64,000 nt of DNA from CBFDBF01 sp050287725. Lineage in GTDB: Bacteria; Pseudomonadota; Gammaproteobacteria; Chromatiales; Chromatiaceae. The translations under genes were made by a program, and so were the position numbers. The notes under the pieces were generated by a model. That model made no database searches. It was not told the DNA's origin and saw only the letters and a list, made by a program, of their open reading frames with translations. Location of the stretch: assembly GCA_050287725.1 (NCBI GenBank), contig JBNKCL010000039.1, positions 1 through 64,000 of the forward strand. Direction: 5' to 3'. This document shows, one piece after another, positions 33,219-41,267 of the stretch (positions are counted from its first letter, which is position 1; each line of letters begins with the position of its first letter).

Positions 33219-36047
33219 GTGACCGATTACAAAGAGACACTCAATCTTCCCACCACCACCTTTCCGATGAAGGGCAACCTGGCTCAGCGGGAGCCGGAGA
33301 TGCTCGCGCACTGGGAGCAGTCCGGGCTGTATCAGAAGATCCGCGCGGCCTGCGCCGGGCGGCCGAAGTTCATCCTGCACGACGGCCCACCCTACGCCAA
33401 CGGCGAGATTCACATCGGACATGCGGTCAACAAGGTGCTCAAGGATATCATCGTCAAGAGCCGCACCCTGGACGGCTTCGACGCACCCTACGTGCCGGGT
33501 TGGGACTGCCACGGCCTGCCGATCGAACTGCAGGTGGAGAAGAAGGTAGGCAAGCCGGGTCACAAGGTGACCCCGGCCCAGTTCCGCCAGGCGTGCCGCG
33601 ACTACGCCGCCAAACAGGTGGAGAAGCAGCGGGTCGATTTCAAACGGCTGGGGGTATTGGGAGAGTGGGACAATCCGTACCTGACCATGGATTTCCGCTT
33701 CGAGGCGGACATCATCCGGGCGCTCGGGCGTATCGTGAAGAACGGTCACGTGGTGAAGGGCTACAAGCCGGTGCACTGGTGCACCGACTGCGGCTCCGCC
33801 CTGGCCGAGGCGGAGGTGGAATATAAGGATAAGGAGTCGTTCGCCATCGACGTCCGCTTCCAGGTGCTGGATGAAGAGGCGCTGCTGGCCCGCTGTCACT
33901 CCATCCCCGGCGATCACGGAGAAGGGCCGATGTCGGTGGTGATCTGGACCACCACCCCATGGACCCTGCCCGCCAACCAGGCGGTGGCGCTGAACCCCGC
34001 CCTGGAGTATGCGGTGGTGCAGTGCGACGGGCCGCACGGCAAGGAGCGGCTGCTGCTGGCGGAGGGATTGCTCAAACAGACCATGGCGCGCTGGGGCATC
34101 GAGGAGTATCGGGTGATCGCCTACGGCCGCGGCGATGCGTTCGAGGGGCTGAAGCTGCAACACTGTTTCTACAAGCGTGAGGTGCCCGTCATCCTGGGCG
34201 AGCATGTAACCCTGGACGCCGGCACCGGGGCGGTGCATACCGCGCCCGGCCACGGTCTGGAAGACTACATGGTCGGTCAGCGCTACGACCTGCCGGTGGA
34301 CAACCCGGTGGGAGGCGACGGCCGGTTCGTGGAAGGGACCGAGCTGTTCGCCGGCGAGCACGTGTTTGCCGCCAACGAAAAGGTGATCGAGGTGTTGAAG
34401 GCGAAGGGTGCGTTGGTACAGGAGGCGCGTCTCACACATAGCTACCCCTGCTGCTGGCGTCACAAGACCCCCATCATCTTCCGCGCCACCCCGCAATGGT
34501 TCATCAGCATGGAAGAGAACGGTCTGCGCGAATCCGCCCTGCGGGAGATCGGTGACGTGCAGTGGATGCCGGATTGGGGGCGCGCCCGCATCGAGGGGAT
34601 GGTGGAGAACCGTCCCGACTGGTGTATCTCCCGTCAGCGCACCTGGGGGGTTCCGATCACGCTGTTCGTGCACCAGACCAGCGGTGAACCGCATCCGGAG
34701 ACCCAGCGCCTGATCGAAGAGGTGGCGAAGCGGGTCGAGCGGAGCGGTATCCAGGCCTGGTTCGATCTGGAACCGGAGGAGCTGCTGGGCGCGGATGCCG
34801 CTCATTATGAAAAGGTATCCGATACCCTGGATGTCTGGTTCGACTCCGGGGTCACCCACGCCTGCGTGCTGGAACAGCGGGAAGGGTTGAGCTTCCCGGC
34901 GGACCTCTATCTGGAGGGTTCGGATCAGCACCGCGGCTGGTTTCAGTCCTCCCTGATGACCTCGGTGGCGATGAACGACTGCGCCCCCTACCGGGAGGTG
35001 TTGACCCACGGCTTCACCGTGGACGCCGAGGGGCACAAGATGTCCAAATCCCTCGGCAACGTGGTGGCGCCGCAGCAAGTGATGAAAACCCTCGGGGCCG
35101 ACATTATCCGGCTCTGGGTGGCGGCCACCGACTATCGCGGAGAGATCAGCGTCTCCAATGAGATCCTGAAGCGCACCTCCGACGCCTACCGGCGCATCCG
35201 TAACACGGTGCGCTTCCTGTTGGCCAATCTGCACGGCTTCGATCCGGAACGGAATCAAATTGCGCCGGAAGAGATGTTGGCGCTGGATCGCTGGGCGGTG
35301 GATCGGGCGCTGCTGCTCCAGGAGGAGATCATCCAGGCCTATCGCGACTACAGCTTTCATCTCATCTACCAGAAGATCCACAACTTCTGCGTCACCGAGA
35401 TGGGTGGGTTCTATCTGGATGTGATCAAGGACCGGCAGTACACCACCCCGGCCGACAGCCGGGCGCGGCGCTCTTGCCAGACCGCGATGTATCACATTGC
35501 CGAGGCCATGGTGCGCTGGCTGGCCCCGATCCTCAGTTTTACCGCAGACGAGATCTGGTCCCATCTCCCGGGGCGGCATGACACAACCGTGTTTGCCGAT
35601 ACCTGGTACCAGGGACTGTTTGCGCTGGATGCGGATGCCCCGCTGGGGCGGACGTTCTGGGACCGGGCGCTCGCGATCCGTACCGAGGTAAGCCGGCAAC
35701 TGGAGCTGGCGCGCAAGGAGGGGGTGATCGGATCCTCCCTGGATGCGGAGGTGGAGCTCTACTGCGAAGAGGAACTGCGAGAGATCCTGGCCCGGCTGCA
35801 GGATGAACTGCGTTTCGTGCTGATTACCTCGGACGCCCGGCTGCATCCGTTCGCGGAGCGTCCGGCGGAGGCGGCCGCCACCGGTCTGGCGGGTTTGGCG
35901 GTGCGGGTGATCCCGTCACCCCATCAAAAGTGTGTCCGCTGTTGGCACCATCGGGAGGACGTGGGGACACACTCCGAACATCCGGAACTGTGCGGTCGTT
36001 GCGTGGAGAACGTGACCGGGCCCGGTGAAGCACGGGGATTCGCCTGA
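33219..36047 (+). CDS. ileS: isoleucine-tRNA ligase
   Basis: The 942-aa class I synthetase has HIGH (GEIHIGHAVNK, about residue 65), an editing domain with TTTPWTLPANQAVAL, the KMSKS loop HKMSKSLGN, and an anticodon-binding domain. A C-terminal zinc ribbon CVRCWHHRED ... CGRC ends it. It is the bacterial (mupirocin-sensitive type) form by length and zinc ribbon. lspA starts one base after its stop. Confidence 0.98.
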   Translation: MTDYKETLNLPTTTFPMKGNLAQREPEMLAHWEQSGLYQKIRAACAGRPKFILHDGPPYANGEIHIGHAVNKVLKDIIVKSRTLDGFDAPYVPGWDCHGLPIELQVEKKVGKPGHKVTPAQFRQACRDYAAKQVEKQRVDFKRLGVLGEWDNPYLTMDFRFEADIIRALGRIVKNGHVVKGYKPVHWCTDCGSALAEAEVEYKDKESFAIDVRFQVLDEEALLARCHSIPGDHGEGPMSVVIWTTTPWTLPANQAVALNPALEYAVVQCDGPHGKERLLLAEGLLKQTMARWGIEEYRVIAYGRGDAFEGLKLQHCFYKREVPVILGEHVTLDAGTGAVHTAPGHGLEDYMVGQRYDLPVDNPVGGDGRFVEGTELFAGEHVFAANEKVIEVLKAKGALVQEARLTHSYPCCWRHKTPIIFRATPQWFISMEENGLRESALREIGDVQWMPDWGRARIEGMVENRPDWCISRQRTWGVPITLFVHQTSGEPHPETQRLIEEVAKRVERSGIQAWFDLEPEELLGADAAHYEKVSDTLDVWFDSGVTHACVLEQREGLSFPADLYLEGSDQHRGWFQSSLMTSVAMNDCAPYREVLTHGFTVDAEGHKMSKSLGNVVAPQQVMKTLGADIIRLWVAATDYRGEISVSNEILKRTSDAYRRIRNTVRFLLANLHGFDPERNQIAPEEMLALDRWAVDRALLLQEEIIQAYRDYSFHLIYQKIHNFCVTEMGGFYLDVIKDRQYTTPADSRARRSCQTAMYHIAEAMVRWLAPILSFTADEIWSHLPGRHDTTVFADTWYQGLFALDADAPLGRTFWDRALAIRTEVSRQLELARKEGVIGSSLDAEVELYCEEELREILARLQDELRFVLITSDARLHPFAERPAEAAATGLAGLAVRVIPSPHQKCVRCWHHREDVGTHSEHPELCGRCVENVTGPGEARGFA

Positions 36048-36048
36048 G

Positions 36049-36522
36049 ATGTTGCGTTGGCTCTGGCTTTCGTTCTCGGTGGTGGGGCTGGATCAGTACA
36101 CCAAACAACTGATCGCGGCGCGCTTCTCCCTGTCCGAGAGTGTCGAATTGCTGCCGTTTCTGAACTTTACCCTGGCCCACAATCAGGGGGCGGCGTTCAG
36201 CTTTCTCAGCGACCAGGACGGTTGGCAGCGCGCTTTTTTTATCGTCGTGGCGCTGGTGGTGACGCTGGTGCTGGCGGCCTGGCTGCGGCGACTGGGGCGG
36301 GGCGAATGGCGAACCGCGCTGTCGTTGAGTCTGGTCATCGGCGGCGCGGTGGGTAACCTGATCGACCGCTTGATCCATGGTTACGTCATCGACTTTATCG
36401 ATGTCTATTACGGCAGCTGGCACTGGCCCGCCTTCAATGTGGCGGACTCGGCCATCTGTGTCGGGGTGGCACTGTTGCTGCTGGATGCACTGTTTGAGAA
36501 GTCTACGACTGCAAACTGCTAG
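36049..36522 (+). CDS. lspA: lipoprotein signal peptidase II
   Basis: The 157-aa inner-membrane aspartic protease cleaves the signal peptide of prolipoproteins at the lipobox Cys. Four helices are visible, with the catalytic aspartates in IDRLIHGYVIDFIDV and FNVADSAI, both present. ATG 36049 gives the conserved N-terminus; a GTG 24 bases upstream lies within ileS. The usual partners fkpB and ispH are not found next to it; a nitroreductase gene converges instead. Confidence 0.95.
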   Translation: MLRWLWLSFSVVGLDQYTKQLIAARFSLSESVELLPFLNFTLAHNQGAAFSFLSDQDGWQRAFFIVVALVVTLVLAAWLRRLGRGEWRTALSLSLVIGGAVGNLIDRLIHGYVIDFIDVYYGSWHWPAFNVADSAICVGVALLLLDALFEKSTTANC

Positions 36523-36536
36523 AGTTGTTTACAGAA

Positions 36537-37136
36537 CTATAAGATCTCGCACACCTCTTCAAACGCCAGCCGCGGCCCGCGCGGATGCAGCTTGCTGCGG
36601 TCGCCGTAACCCAGGGCGCAGAGAAACAGAGATTTCACCTTGCCGTCCGGGAAGAACTCCGCATCCAGCGCGGCGTTATCGAAGCCGGACATGGGTCCAC
36701 AGTCCAGCCCGAGGCTGCGGGCGGCCAGGATCAGGTAGGCCCCCTGGAGCGCGGTGTTGAGATTGGCGCTGTCCAAAATCTTTTCGGGTTTGCCGGCAAA
36801 CCAGGAGCGGGCGTCGGTGTGGGGAAACAGGAACGGTAACCGCTCGTAGAACTCCAGGTCCATAGCGATCACCGCCACCACCGGCGCGCTCATCGATTTT
36901 TCTACATTGCCTGCGTCCAGGCAGGGTTTGAGCCGCGCCTTGGCCTCCCCGCTCTTGATGAACAGAATCCGTGCCGGGGTACTGTTGGCGGCGGTGGGTC
37001 CCCATTTCAGCAGCTCGTAGAGCTGCCCCAGCTGTTCATCCGATACCGGCCGGTCCTGCCAGTAGCTGAAACTGCGCGCCTCATTGAAAAGGATATCCAG
37101 CGCGGCATCAGAGAGAGGGGGCGTTTCCCGGGTCAT
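36537..37136 (-). CDS. nitroreductase-family malonic semialdehyde reductase (RutE-like)
   Basis: The 199-aa flavoprotein has the RutE/HadB pattern: WQDRPVSDEQLGQLYELLKWGPTAANSTPAR at the N-terminus binds FMN, and the central LDAGNVEKSMSAPVVAVIA and SLGLDCGPMSGFD follow. In E. coli RutE reduces malonic semialdehyde to 3-hydroxypropionate in uracil breakdown. No other rut gene is nearby, so the physiological role may be general carbonyl or nitro reduction. Start ATG 37136. It may be transcribed with the ampE operon, 91 bases upstream. Confidence 0.85.
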   Translation of the reverse strand: MTRETPPLSDAALDILFNEARSFSYWQDRPVSDEQLGQLYELLKWGPTAANSTPARILFIKSGEAKARLKPCLDAGNVEKSMSAPVVAVIAMDLEFYERLPFLFPHTDARSWFAGKPEKILDSANLNTALQGAYLILAARSLGLDCGPMSGFDNAALDAEFFPDGKVKSLFLCALGYGDRSKLHPRGPRLAFEEVCEIL

Positions 37137-37226
37137 TGCGAGCTCCTTGCAGCGAACGGTTCGACGGTCGCTTTTTTATTCGTAGTAAACGGCCGCCGGA
37201 AATGGCGGCCGGCGCTGTGAGTTGGT

Positions 37227-38117
37227 TTAACCGAACCAGATGGAAAGGGTAATGAGTATCAGTACCGCCAGCCAGATAAGGACGGAGCGCCACACCAGTC
37301 CGAGAGCGGATTGGGCAAGATGTACCGGGAGATGTTCCGGTTGCGGCTCTTCCCGTGCGAGTGTCTCCATTCCGAGCGCCGCTACGCCTACCTCGGCGAC
37401 CAGGGTGGCGGAGCTGCGGTTCGCCGCCGCGCTGTCCGATTCCGGCGACTCCGCGCTGCGCCAGGCCATTACCGCATCGTGGAAATCGCCCGCCAGGGCG
37501 TAGCCGGCCGCCGCCAAGCGGGCAGGCAGCCAATTCAGAATCTCCAGCAGTCGTTGCAGGCCGGCATGAAATTCCGAACCGAACTCCTCCTCGTCGGCGG
37601 TGATCGATTGGAGATTGTGTGCGAGGCGATAGAGGAGTGCTCCCAGCGGACCGAGCAGGATGAACCAGAAGGGCACGGCGAAGATTCGATTGCAGGCCTG
37701 TCCCACGATACCCCGTGCCAGGTCCTGCCCGTAGTCACCCGTATCTTCCGGAGCGAGATCCGCTGCGATGGTGCGCGCTTCAGTTTCCTCGCCCGCATCC
37801 CAGGCGGCGACAAAGTCGCTCACTTGCCGATCCAGATCCTTTGGGCCGAGGCAGTAGGTCAGCAGGAGGGTTGCGAATACGAGCCCGGGAATTCCGAACA
37901 GCAGATCGTAGAGCGCCCACTGTAGCAGCCCTACCGCCAGGAGCGGAGGAAACAGCACGGCAATGATCCCCGTGATTCCGTCGGTCAGCCACTCCCCCCA
38001 GCTTTGATGCCGGAGCCAGGTCAGGTAGCCGGCGAACCAGTCAAAGCGTCGAAAGCTCTCCTGTTCCAGCAGGAATCGTTCCGCAACCAGGGCCAGCAGG
38101 ATGGCAATGAGAGTCAT
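37227..38117 (-). CDS. ampE: AmpE-like inner-membrane protein
   Basis: The 296-aa protein has an N-terminal helix MTLIAILLALVAERFLLE and further helices near 55-85 and 150-170, and a C-terminal anchor ending LILITLSIWFG. This is the AmpE pattern (CobD/CbiB-like superfamily). AmpE is encoded after ampD in enterobacteria and pseudomonads and is thought to sense or signal cell-wall recycling. I chose ATG 38117; the open frame extends 103 codons upstream, through the antisense of ampD. It follows ampD by 43 bases. Confidence 0.85.
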   Translation of the reverse strand: MTLIAILLALVAERFLLEQESFRRFDWFAGYLTWLRHQSWGEWLTDGITGIIAVLFPPLLAVGLLQWALYDLLFGIPGLVFATLLLTYCLGPKDLDRQVSDFVAAWDAGEETEARTIAADLAPEDTGDYGQDLARGIVGQACNRIFAVPFWFILLGPLGALLYRLAHNLQSITADEEEFGSEFHAGLQRLLEILNWLPARLAAAGYALAGDFHDAVMAWRSAESPESDSAAANRSSATLVAEVGVAALGMETLAREEPQPEHLPVHLAQSALGLVWRSVLIWLAVLILITLSIWFG

Positions 38118-38160
38118 GGCAGGGAAAGTTTCGGGTATCCTGATTAAAGATGCAAGCGGG

Positions 38161-38715
38161 TCATTCGTCCGTTGTAAGTAAACGACGGAAACGGAACCAA
38201 TCGAAGGAGGGACCGGGATCGCTTTTGCGCCCCGGCGCGATGTCGTCGTGGCCTCGGATACGTTCCGGTGTGATGGCGGGGTACAGCGCCATGATCTCCC
38301 GAGTTGCTTGTGCCAGAGCTTGGTATTGGGCGTCGGTATATGGGGTGTCGTCCGTGCCTTCCAGTTCGATACCGATGGAGAAGTCGTTGCACTGTTCCCG
38401 GTCCCCGAAGCGGGAGGCGCCTGCATGCCAGGCGCGCTGATGAAACGGCACGTACTGGATCAGCGAGCCGTCCCGCAGAATCAGCAGATGCGCGGAAACC
38501 CTGAGTCCGACCAGTTCCTGGAAATAGGGGTGGGCCTCCGGTTCCAGGCAGTTCGTGAACAGCCGGTCGATCCAGGGCCCGCCGAATTCCCCCGGAGGCA
38601 GGCTGATGTTGTGAATCACCAGCAGATCGACCGCAACGCCCGGTGGGCGTTCGTCCCGATTGGGGGAAAGACATTGACGGGCGCTTTTCAGCCACCCGCT
38701 GCGATCCGGTATCAC
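38161..38715 (-). CDS. ampD: 1,6-anhydro-N-acetylmuramyl-L-alanine amidase AmpD
   Basis: The 184-aa zinc amidase removes the peptide from anhydro-muropeptides in the cytoplasm. Zinc ligands are visible as H in VIHNISLP, the glutamate/His region HAGASRFGDREQCNDFSIGIELEG, and H in RGHDDIAPGRKSDPGP. I infer GTG 38715, which overlaps the CBS gene stop as GTGA; the N-terminal MIPDRSGWLKSARQ then aligns with known AmpD. No ATG is nearby in frame. Low AmpD normally induces ampC, but no ampR or beta-lactamase is seen in this window. Confidence 0.93.
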   Translation of the reverse strand: MIPDRSGWLKSARQCLSPNRDERPPGVAVDLLVIHNISLPPGEFGGPWIDRLFTNCLEPEAHPYFQELVGLRVSAHLLILRDGSLIQYVPFHQRAWHAGASRFGDREQCNDFSIGIELEGTDDTPYTDAQYQALAQATREIMALYPAITPERIRGHDDIAPGRKSDPGPSFDWFRFRRLLTTDE

Positions 38716-39113
38716 TGTTTCAGTAACCCCTTCATGACCATGTCGGTAAAACTGATAATGCCGATTACCTCCCGGTCTTGCACCACCGGTGCGCGTGACA
38801 GGTCGAACCGCGAAAACAGACGCGCGCAATAGCGGATATCCATTTCCGGATCGACGGTGATCACCGGTTTGGACATGACCTCGTAGATGTTGACCCGGTT
38901 CGGTGCGCGATCCTTGGCCAGCACTTCACGCGCAATATCGGAGAGCATCACCATGGCGTATTCATCGTCGTCATGGCGTTTGCGCACAATCAACGATTTG
39001 GTTTCTACATGGGCCATGGTGCGTAGTGCATGTTCCACGGTATCCATACCGTCCACCATGTCGAATTCCGGCTTCATGACATCACGAACCCGAACTAATT
39101 GTTTGTTGTTCAT
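38712..39113 (-). CDS. CBS-domain pair protein
   Basis: The 133-aa protein is a single Bateman module: two CBS domains, with DVMKPEFDMVDGMDTVEHALRTM and EVMSKPVITVDPEMDIRYCAR starting each half. CBS pairs bind adenine nucleotides or related ligands and gate the activity of transporters or enzymes. It overlaps the PII-like gene by four bases (ATGA) and ampD by four bases, so it is translated with both. In this operon it probably senses energy or nucleotide state for the DUF1538 membrane pair; that is inference. Confidence 0.88.
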   Translation of the reverse strand: MNNKQLVRVRDVMKPEFDMVDGMDTVEHALRTMAHVETKSLIVRKRHDDDEYAMVMLSDIAREVLAKDRAPNRVNIYEVMSKPVITVDPEMDIRYCARLFSRFDLSRAPVVQDREVIGIISFTDMVMKGLLKQ

Positions 39114-39460
39114 ATCTTTTCCTCCACCCTGCTTGCCAACGTTTTGATTTGATGGCTGATCCCGACCGCGTCCTCCACGTCGATCTGAAAGGCGATGCCG
39201 GTGCCCGGTTTGGCGTCAAACTCTCCGACCTCCGCGATGGTTTCCAGAATTTGTCTGCTTAAATGTTCTTCCACCAGCAGCAGAACCGCATCCCGTTGAG
39301 TCTCAAGACTAAGACCGAAAAAGGTCTTGGTTTTGTTCAGGCCCTCTCCGCGTGCCTGATTGATGACGGTGGACCCGGTGGCGCCGGCCTCACGCGCTGC
39401 ATCGAGCACGGCGTTGGTCTTGCTGTCTTCGACCAAAGTAATGATCAATTTGAAGTGCAT
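39110..39460 (-). CDS. PII-like signalling protein
   Basis: The 116-aa protein has the ferredoxin-like PII fold pattern: MHFKLIITLVEDSKTNAVLD in strand 1, GEGLNKTKTFFGLSLETQ in place of the T loop, and VGEFDAKPGTGIAFQIDVEDAVGI as the B loop and last strand. It lacks the Tyr51-type uridylylation site, so it belongs to the PII-like group with other ligands (for example adenyl nucleotides). It overlaps the upstream DUF1538 gene by 16 bases and the CBS gene by four. A role as soluble regulator of the membrane pair is likely from context, as for SbtB with SbtA. Confidence 0.8.
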   Translation of the reverse strand: MHFKLIITLVEDSKTNAVLDAAREAGATGSTVINQARGEGLNKTKTFFGLSLETQRDAVLLLVEEHLSRQILETIAEVGEFDAKPGTGIAFQIDVEDAVGISHQIKTLASRVEEKI

Positions 39461-40245
39461 GATGAATCCCCTTGATGATTGGGCGGGTCTTTGCGAGACC
39501 GCCTGTAATACCAGTTGCTGAGTTGGGCGTAACCCATGACGCTCATGATCGGAAACAGACTGGCAAACGCGATCAGTCCGAAACCGTCCAGCAGCGGATT
39601 GCGGCCTGGAATGGCGGCGGCCAGTCCGAGTCCCAGCGCCGCCACCAGCGGTACTGTTACGGTGGAGGTAGTGACGCCCCCCGAGTCATAGGCCAGGGCG
39701 ATGATCGGCTTGGGACAATAGTGGGTCTGGATGATCACGATCACATAGCCGGCGATGATGTAGTAGTGGAGCGGAACGCCGGTGATAATGCGGCTGGTGC
39801 CCAGGACGATCCCTATGGCAACCCCGATCGCCACGGCAATCCGCAGACCGCGGGCGCCGACTGCGCCGCCGGAGACCTGGTTGGCTTTGAGGGCGACCGC
39901 GATCAGGGCTGGCTCCGCGATGGTGGTGGAGAAACCGATGGCGGCGGCAAACAGATACAGCCACAGATAATGTCCAACATGATGTTGCGTTTGCGGTCCT
40001 AGAAAATCGTGGGAAGTGAGTTGCTCCGCCATCAATCTGCCGAGAGGAAAGAGTGTCTGCTCGAGTCCCTGCAGGAAGAACATCAATCCCACCAGCACCA
40101 GGGCAAAACCGGTCAACACCTCCCGCAGGTTGGAGATCGGGCGACGCAATACGAAGATCTGAAATCCGAACAGGATGATCGCGATCGGCAAGACGTCCCG
40201 AAGCGTCATTACCGTGGTGTGGAGAAAGGAGATCAGCCAGTTCAT
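39445..40245 (-). CDS. DUF1538 membrane protein, second of pair
   Basis: The 266-aa protein has about seven membrane helices. It carries the two family motifs FSTTIAEPALIAVALKA and AYDSGGVTTSTVTVPLV, plus NPLLDGFGLIAFASLFPI near the C-terminus. The first copy next door has nearly the same motifs, so the pair arose by duplication and probably forms a heteromer. I recall that a DUF1538 pair from Halomonas (UmpAB) was reported as a monovalent cation/proton antiporter; I could not check it. The short polar C-terminal tail overlaps the PII-like gene start. Confidence 0.85.
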   Translation of the reverse strand: MNWLISFLHTTVMTLRDVLPIAIILFGFQIFVLRRPISNLREVLTGFALVLVGLMFFLQGLEQTLFPLGRLMAEQLTSHDFLGPQTQHHVGHYLWLYLFAAAIGFSTTIAEPALIAVALKANQVSGGAVGARGLRIAVAIGVAIGIVLGTSRIITGVPLHYYIIAGYVIVIIQTHYCPKPIIALAYDSGGVTTSTVTVPLVAALGLGLAAAIPGRNPLLDGFGLIAFASLFPIMSVMGYAQLSNWYYRRSRKDPPNHQGDSSCTSN

Positions 40246-40976
40246 AGCAGCATTCCGTACCCCATAACGAAGATTATCGGGGTGAGCGACGCGAACGCGA
40301 TCAGGCCAAAGCCGTCCGTCAGGGGGTTGCGGCCCTGAATACTGACGGCCAGGCCCACTCCGAGTGCGGTTACCAGCGGTACGGTAATGGTGGAGGTAGT
40401 GACGCCGCCGGAATCGTAAGCGATGCCGATGATTTCCGGTGGTGCGAATGCGGTCATAATCACGACCCCGAGGTAGCCGCCCATGATCAGATATTGTACC
40501 GGCCAGCCTTTGATGATCCGAAGGACACCGATCATGATCGCCACTCCCACCGAAACCGCGACCGTAAGCCGTAGGCCCAGCGCATATTGATGGGCCGCGC
40601 TTTCCGTGGCCGTGATCATCCCCCCGGCCGCCGCGATCTGGGCCGCCTCGTCGGCGATGGCGATCAGGGCCGGTTCCGCAACGGTGGTCCCGAACCCGAG
40701 CGCAAACGAGAACGCCAGCAGCCAGGAGAGGCTGCCTTTCCCGGCGAAGTTAAATGCCATCGCCTCTCCGAGGGGGAACAGTCCGGTTTTCAGGCCATGG
40801 ATGAACAGGGTCAGCCCGATGACCACCAGCAGGGCGCCGCTGATAAGCTGGGGCAGGTTCGGGAGCGGTTGCCTGAGCACTACCAGCTGAAAAAATGCAA
40901 TCACAACCAAAATCGGCGCCAGATCACGTATGCTATCCAGCAAAGACGAACCGAGATGTTTCAATAAGTTCCCCAC
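40242..40976 (-). CDS. DUF1538 membrane protein, first of pair
   Basis: The 244-aa protein has about seven helices and the motifs FGTTVAEPALIAIADEA and AYDSGGVTTSTITVPLV, then NPLTDGFGLIAFASLTPI. The repeated TTxAEPALIA and DSGGVTTSTxTVPLV elements are likely to lie at the transport core, by analogy with paired re-entrant motifs of transporters. It starts the operon DUF1538-DUF1538-PII-like-CBS-ampD-ampE; its stop overlaps the next start as ATGA. Upstream is a 291-base divergent region shared with the DUF1631 gene. Confidence 0.85.
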   Translation of the reverse strand: MGNLLKHLGSSLLDSIRDLAPILVVIAFFQLVVLRQPLPNLPQLISGALLVVIGLTLFIHGLKTGLFPLGEAMAFNFAGKGSLSWLLAFSFALGFGTTVAEPALIAIADEAAQIAAAGGMITATESAAHQYALGLRLTVAVSVGVAIMIGVLRIIKGWPVQYLIMGGYLGVVIMTAFAPPEIIGIAYDSGGVTTSTITVPLVTALGVGLAVSIQGRNPLTDGFGLIAFASLTPIIFVMGYGMLL

Positions 40977-41267
40977 AGCTCAGAACATACACGAGGCAAC
41001 CCATATTGGAAAAGCGGTTTTCGGTGCCGAATGGGCTGGGTCGGAACAGGCGTGCAGCAACGATATCTCCGCCTGTAGAGTGGGTAGACGTTCACGTTTT
41101 ATAATGCTGCTCAGCCCCCTGTATTTGCCATCATCGGGAATTGTGATTCGTCTCACGGCGGTTATTTATCCCGCTACTAAAGTAGATAATTGGGTGGGAA
41201 TCGGCGAAATTCCCCCAAAAGAAATGTGGGTGAAATTCATTCCTATTCCGATCGAGCTCGAGACCCT

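Noticed and set aside
33048..35846. 932-codon open frame antisense to ileS
   Set aside because: Mirror of GC-rich codon use in ileS; no ribosome binding site and no family pattern.
37191..37210. GGCCGCC hairpin after ampE
   Set aside because: A 7-bp stem without a U tract in GC-rich DNA; too weak to call a terminator.
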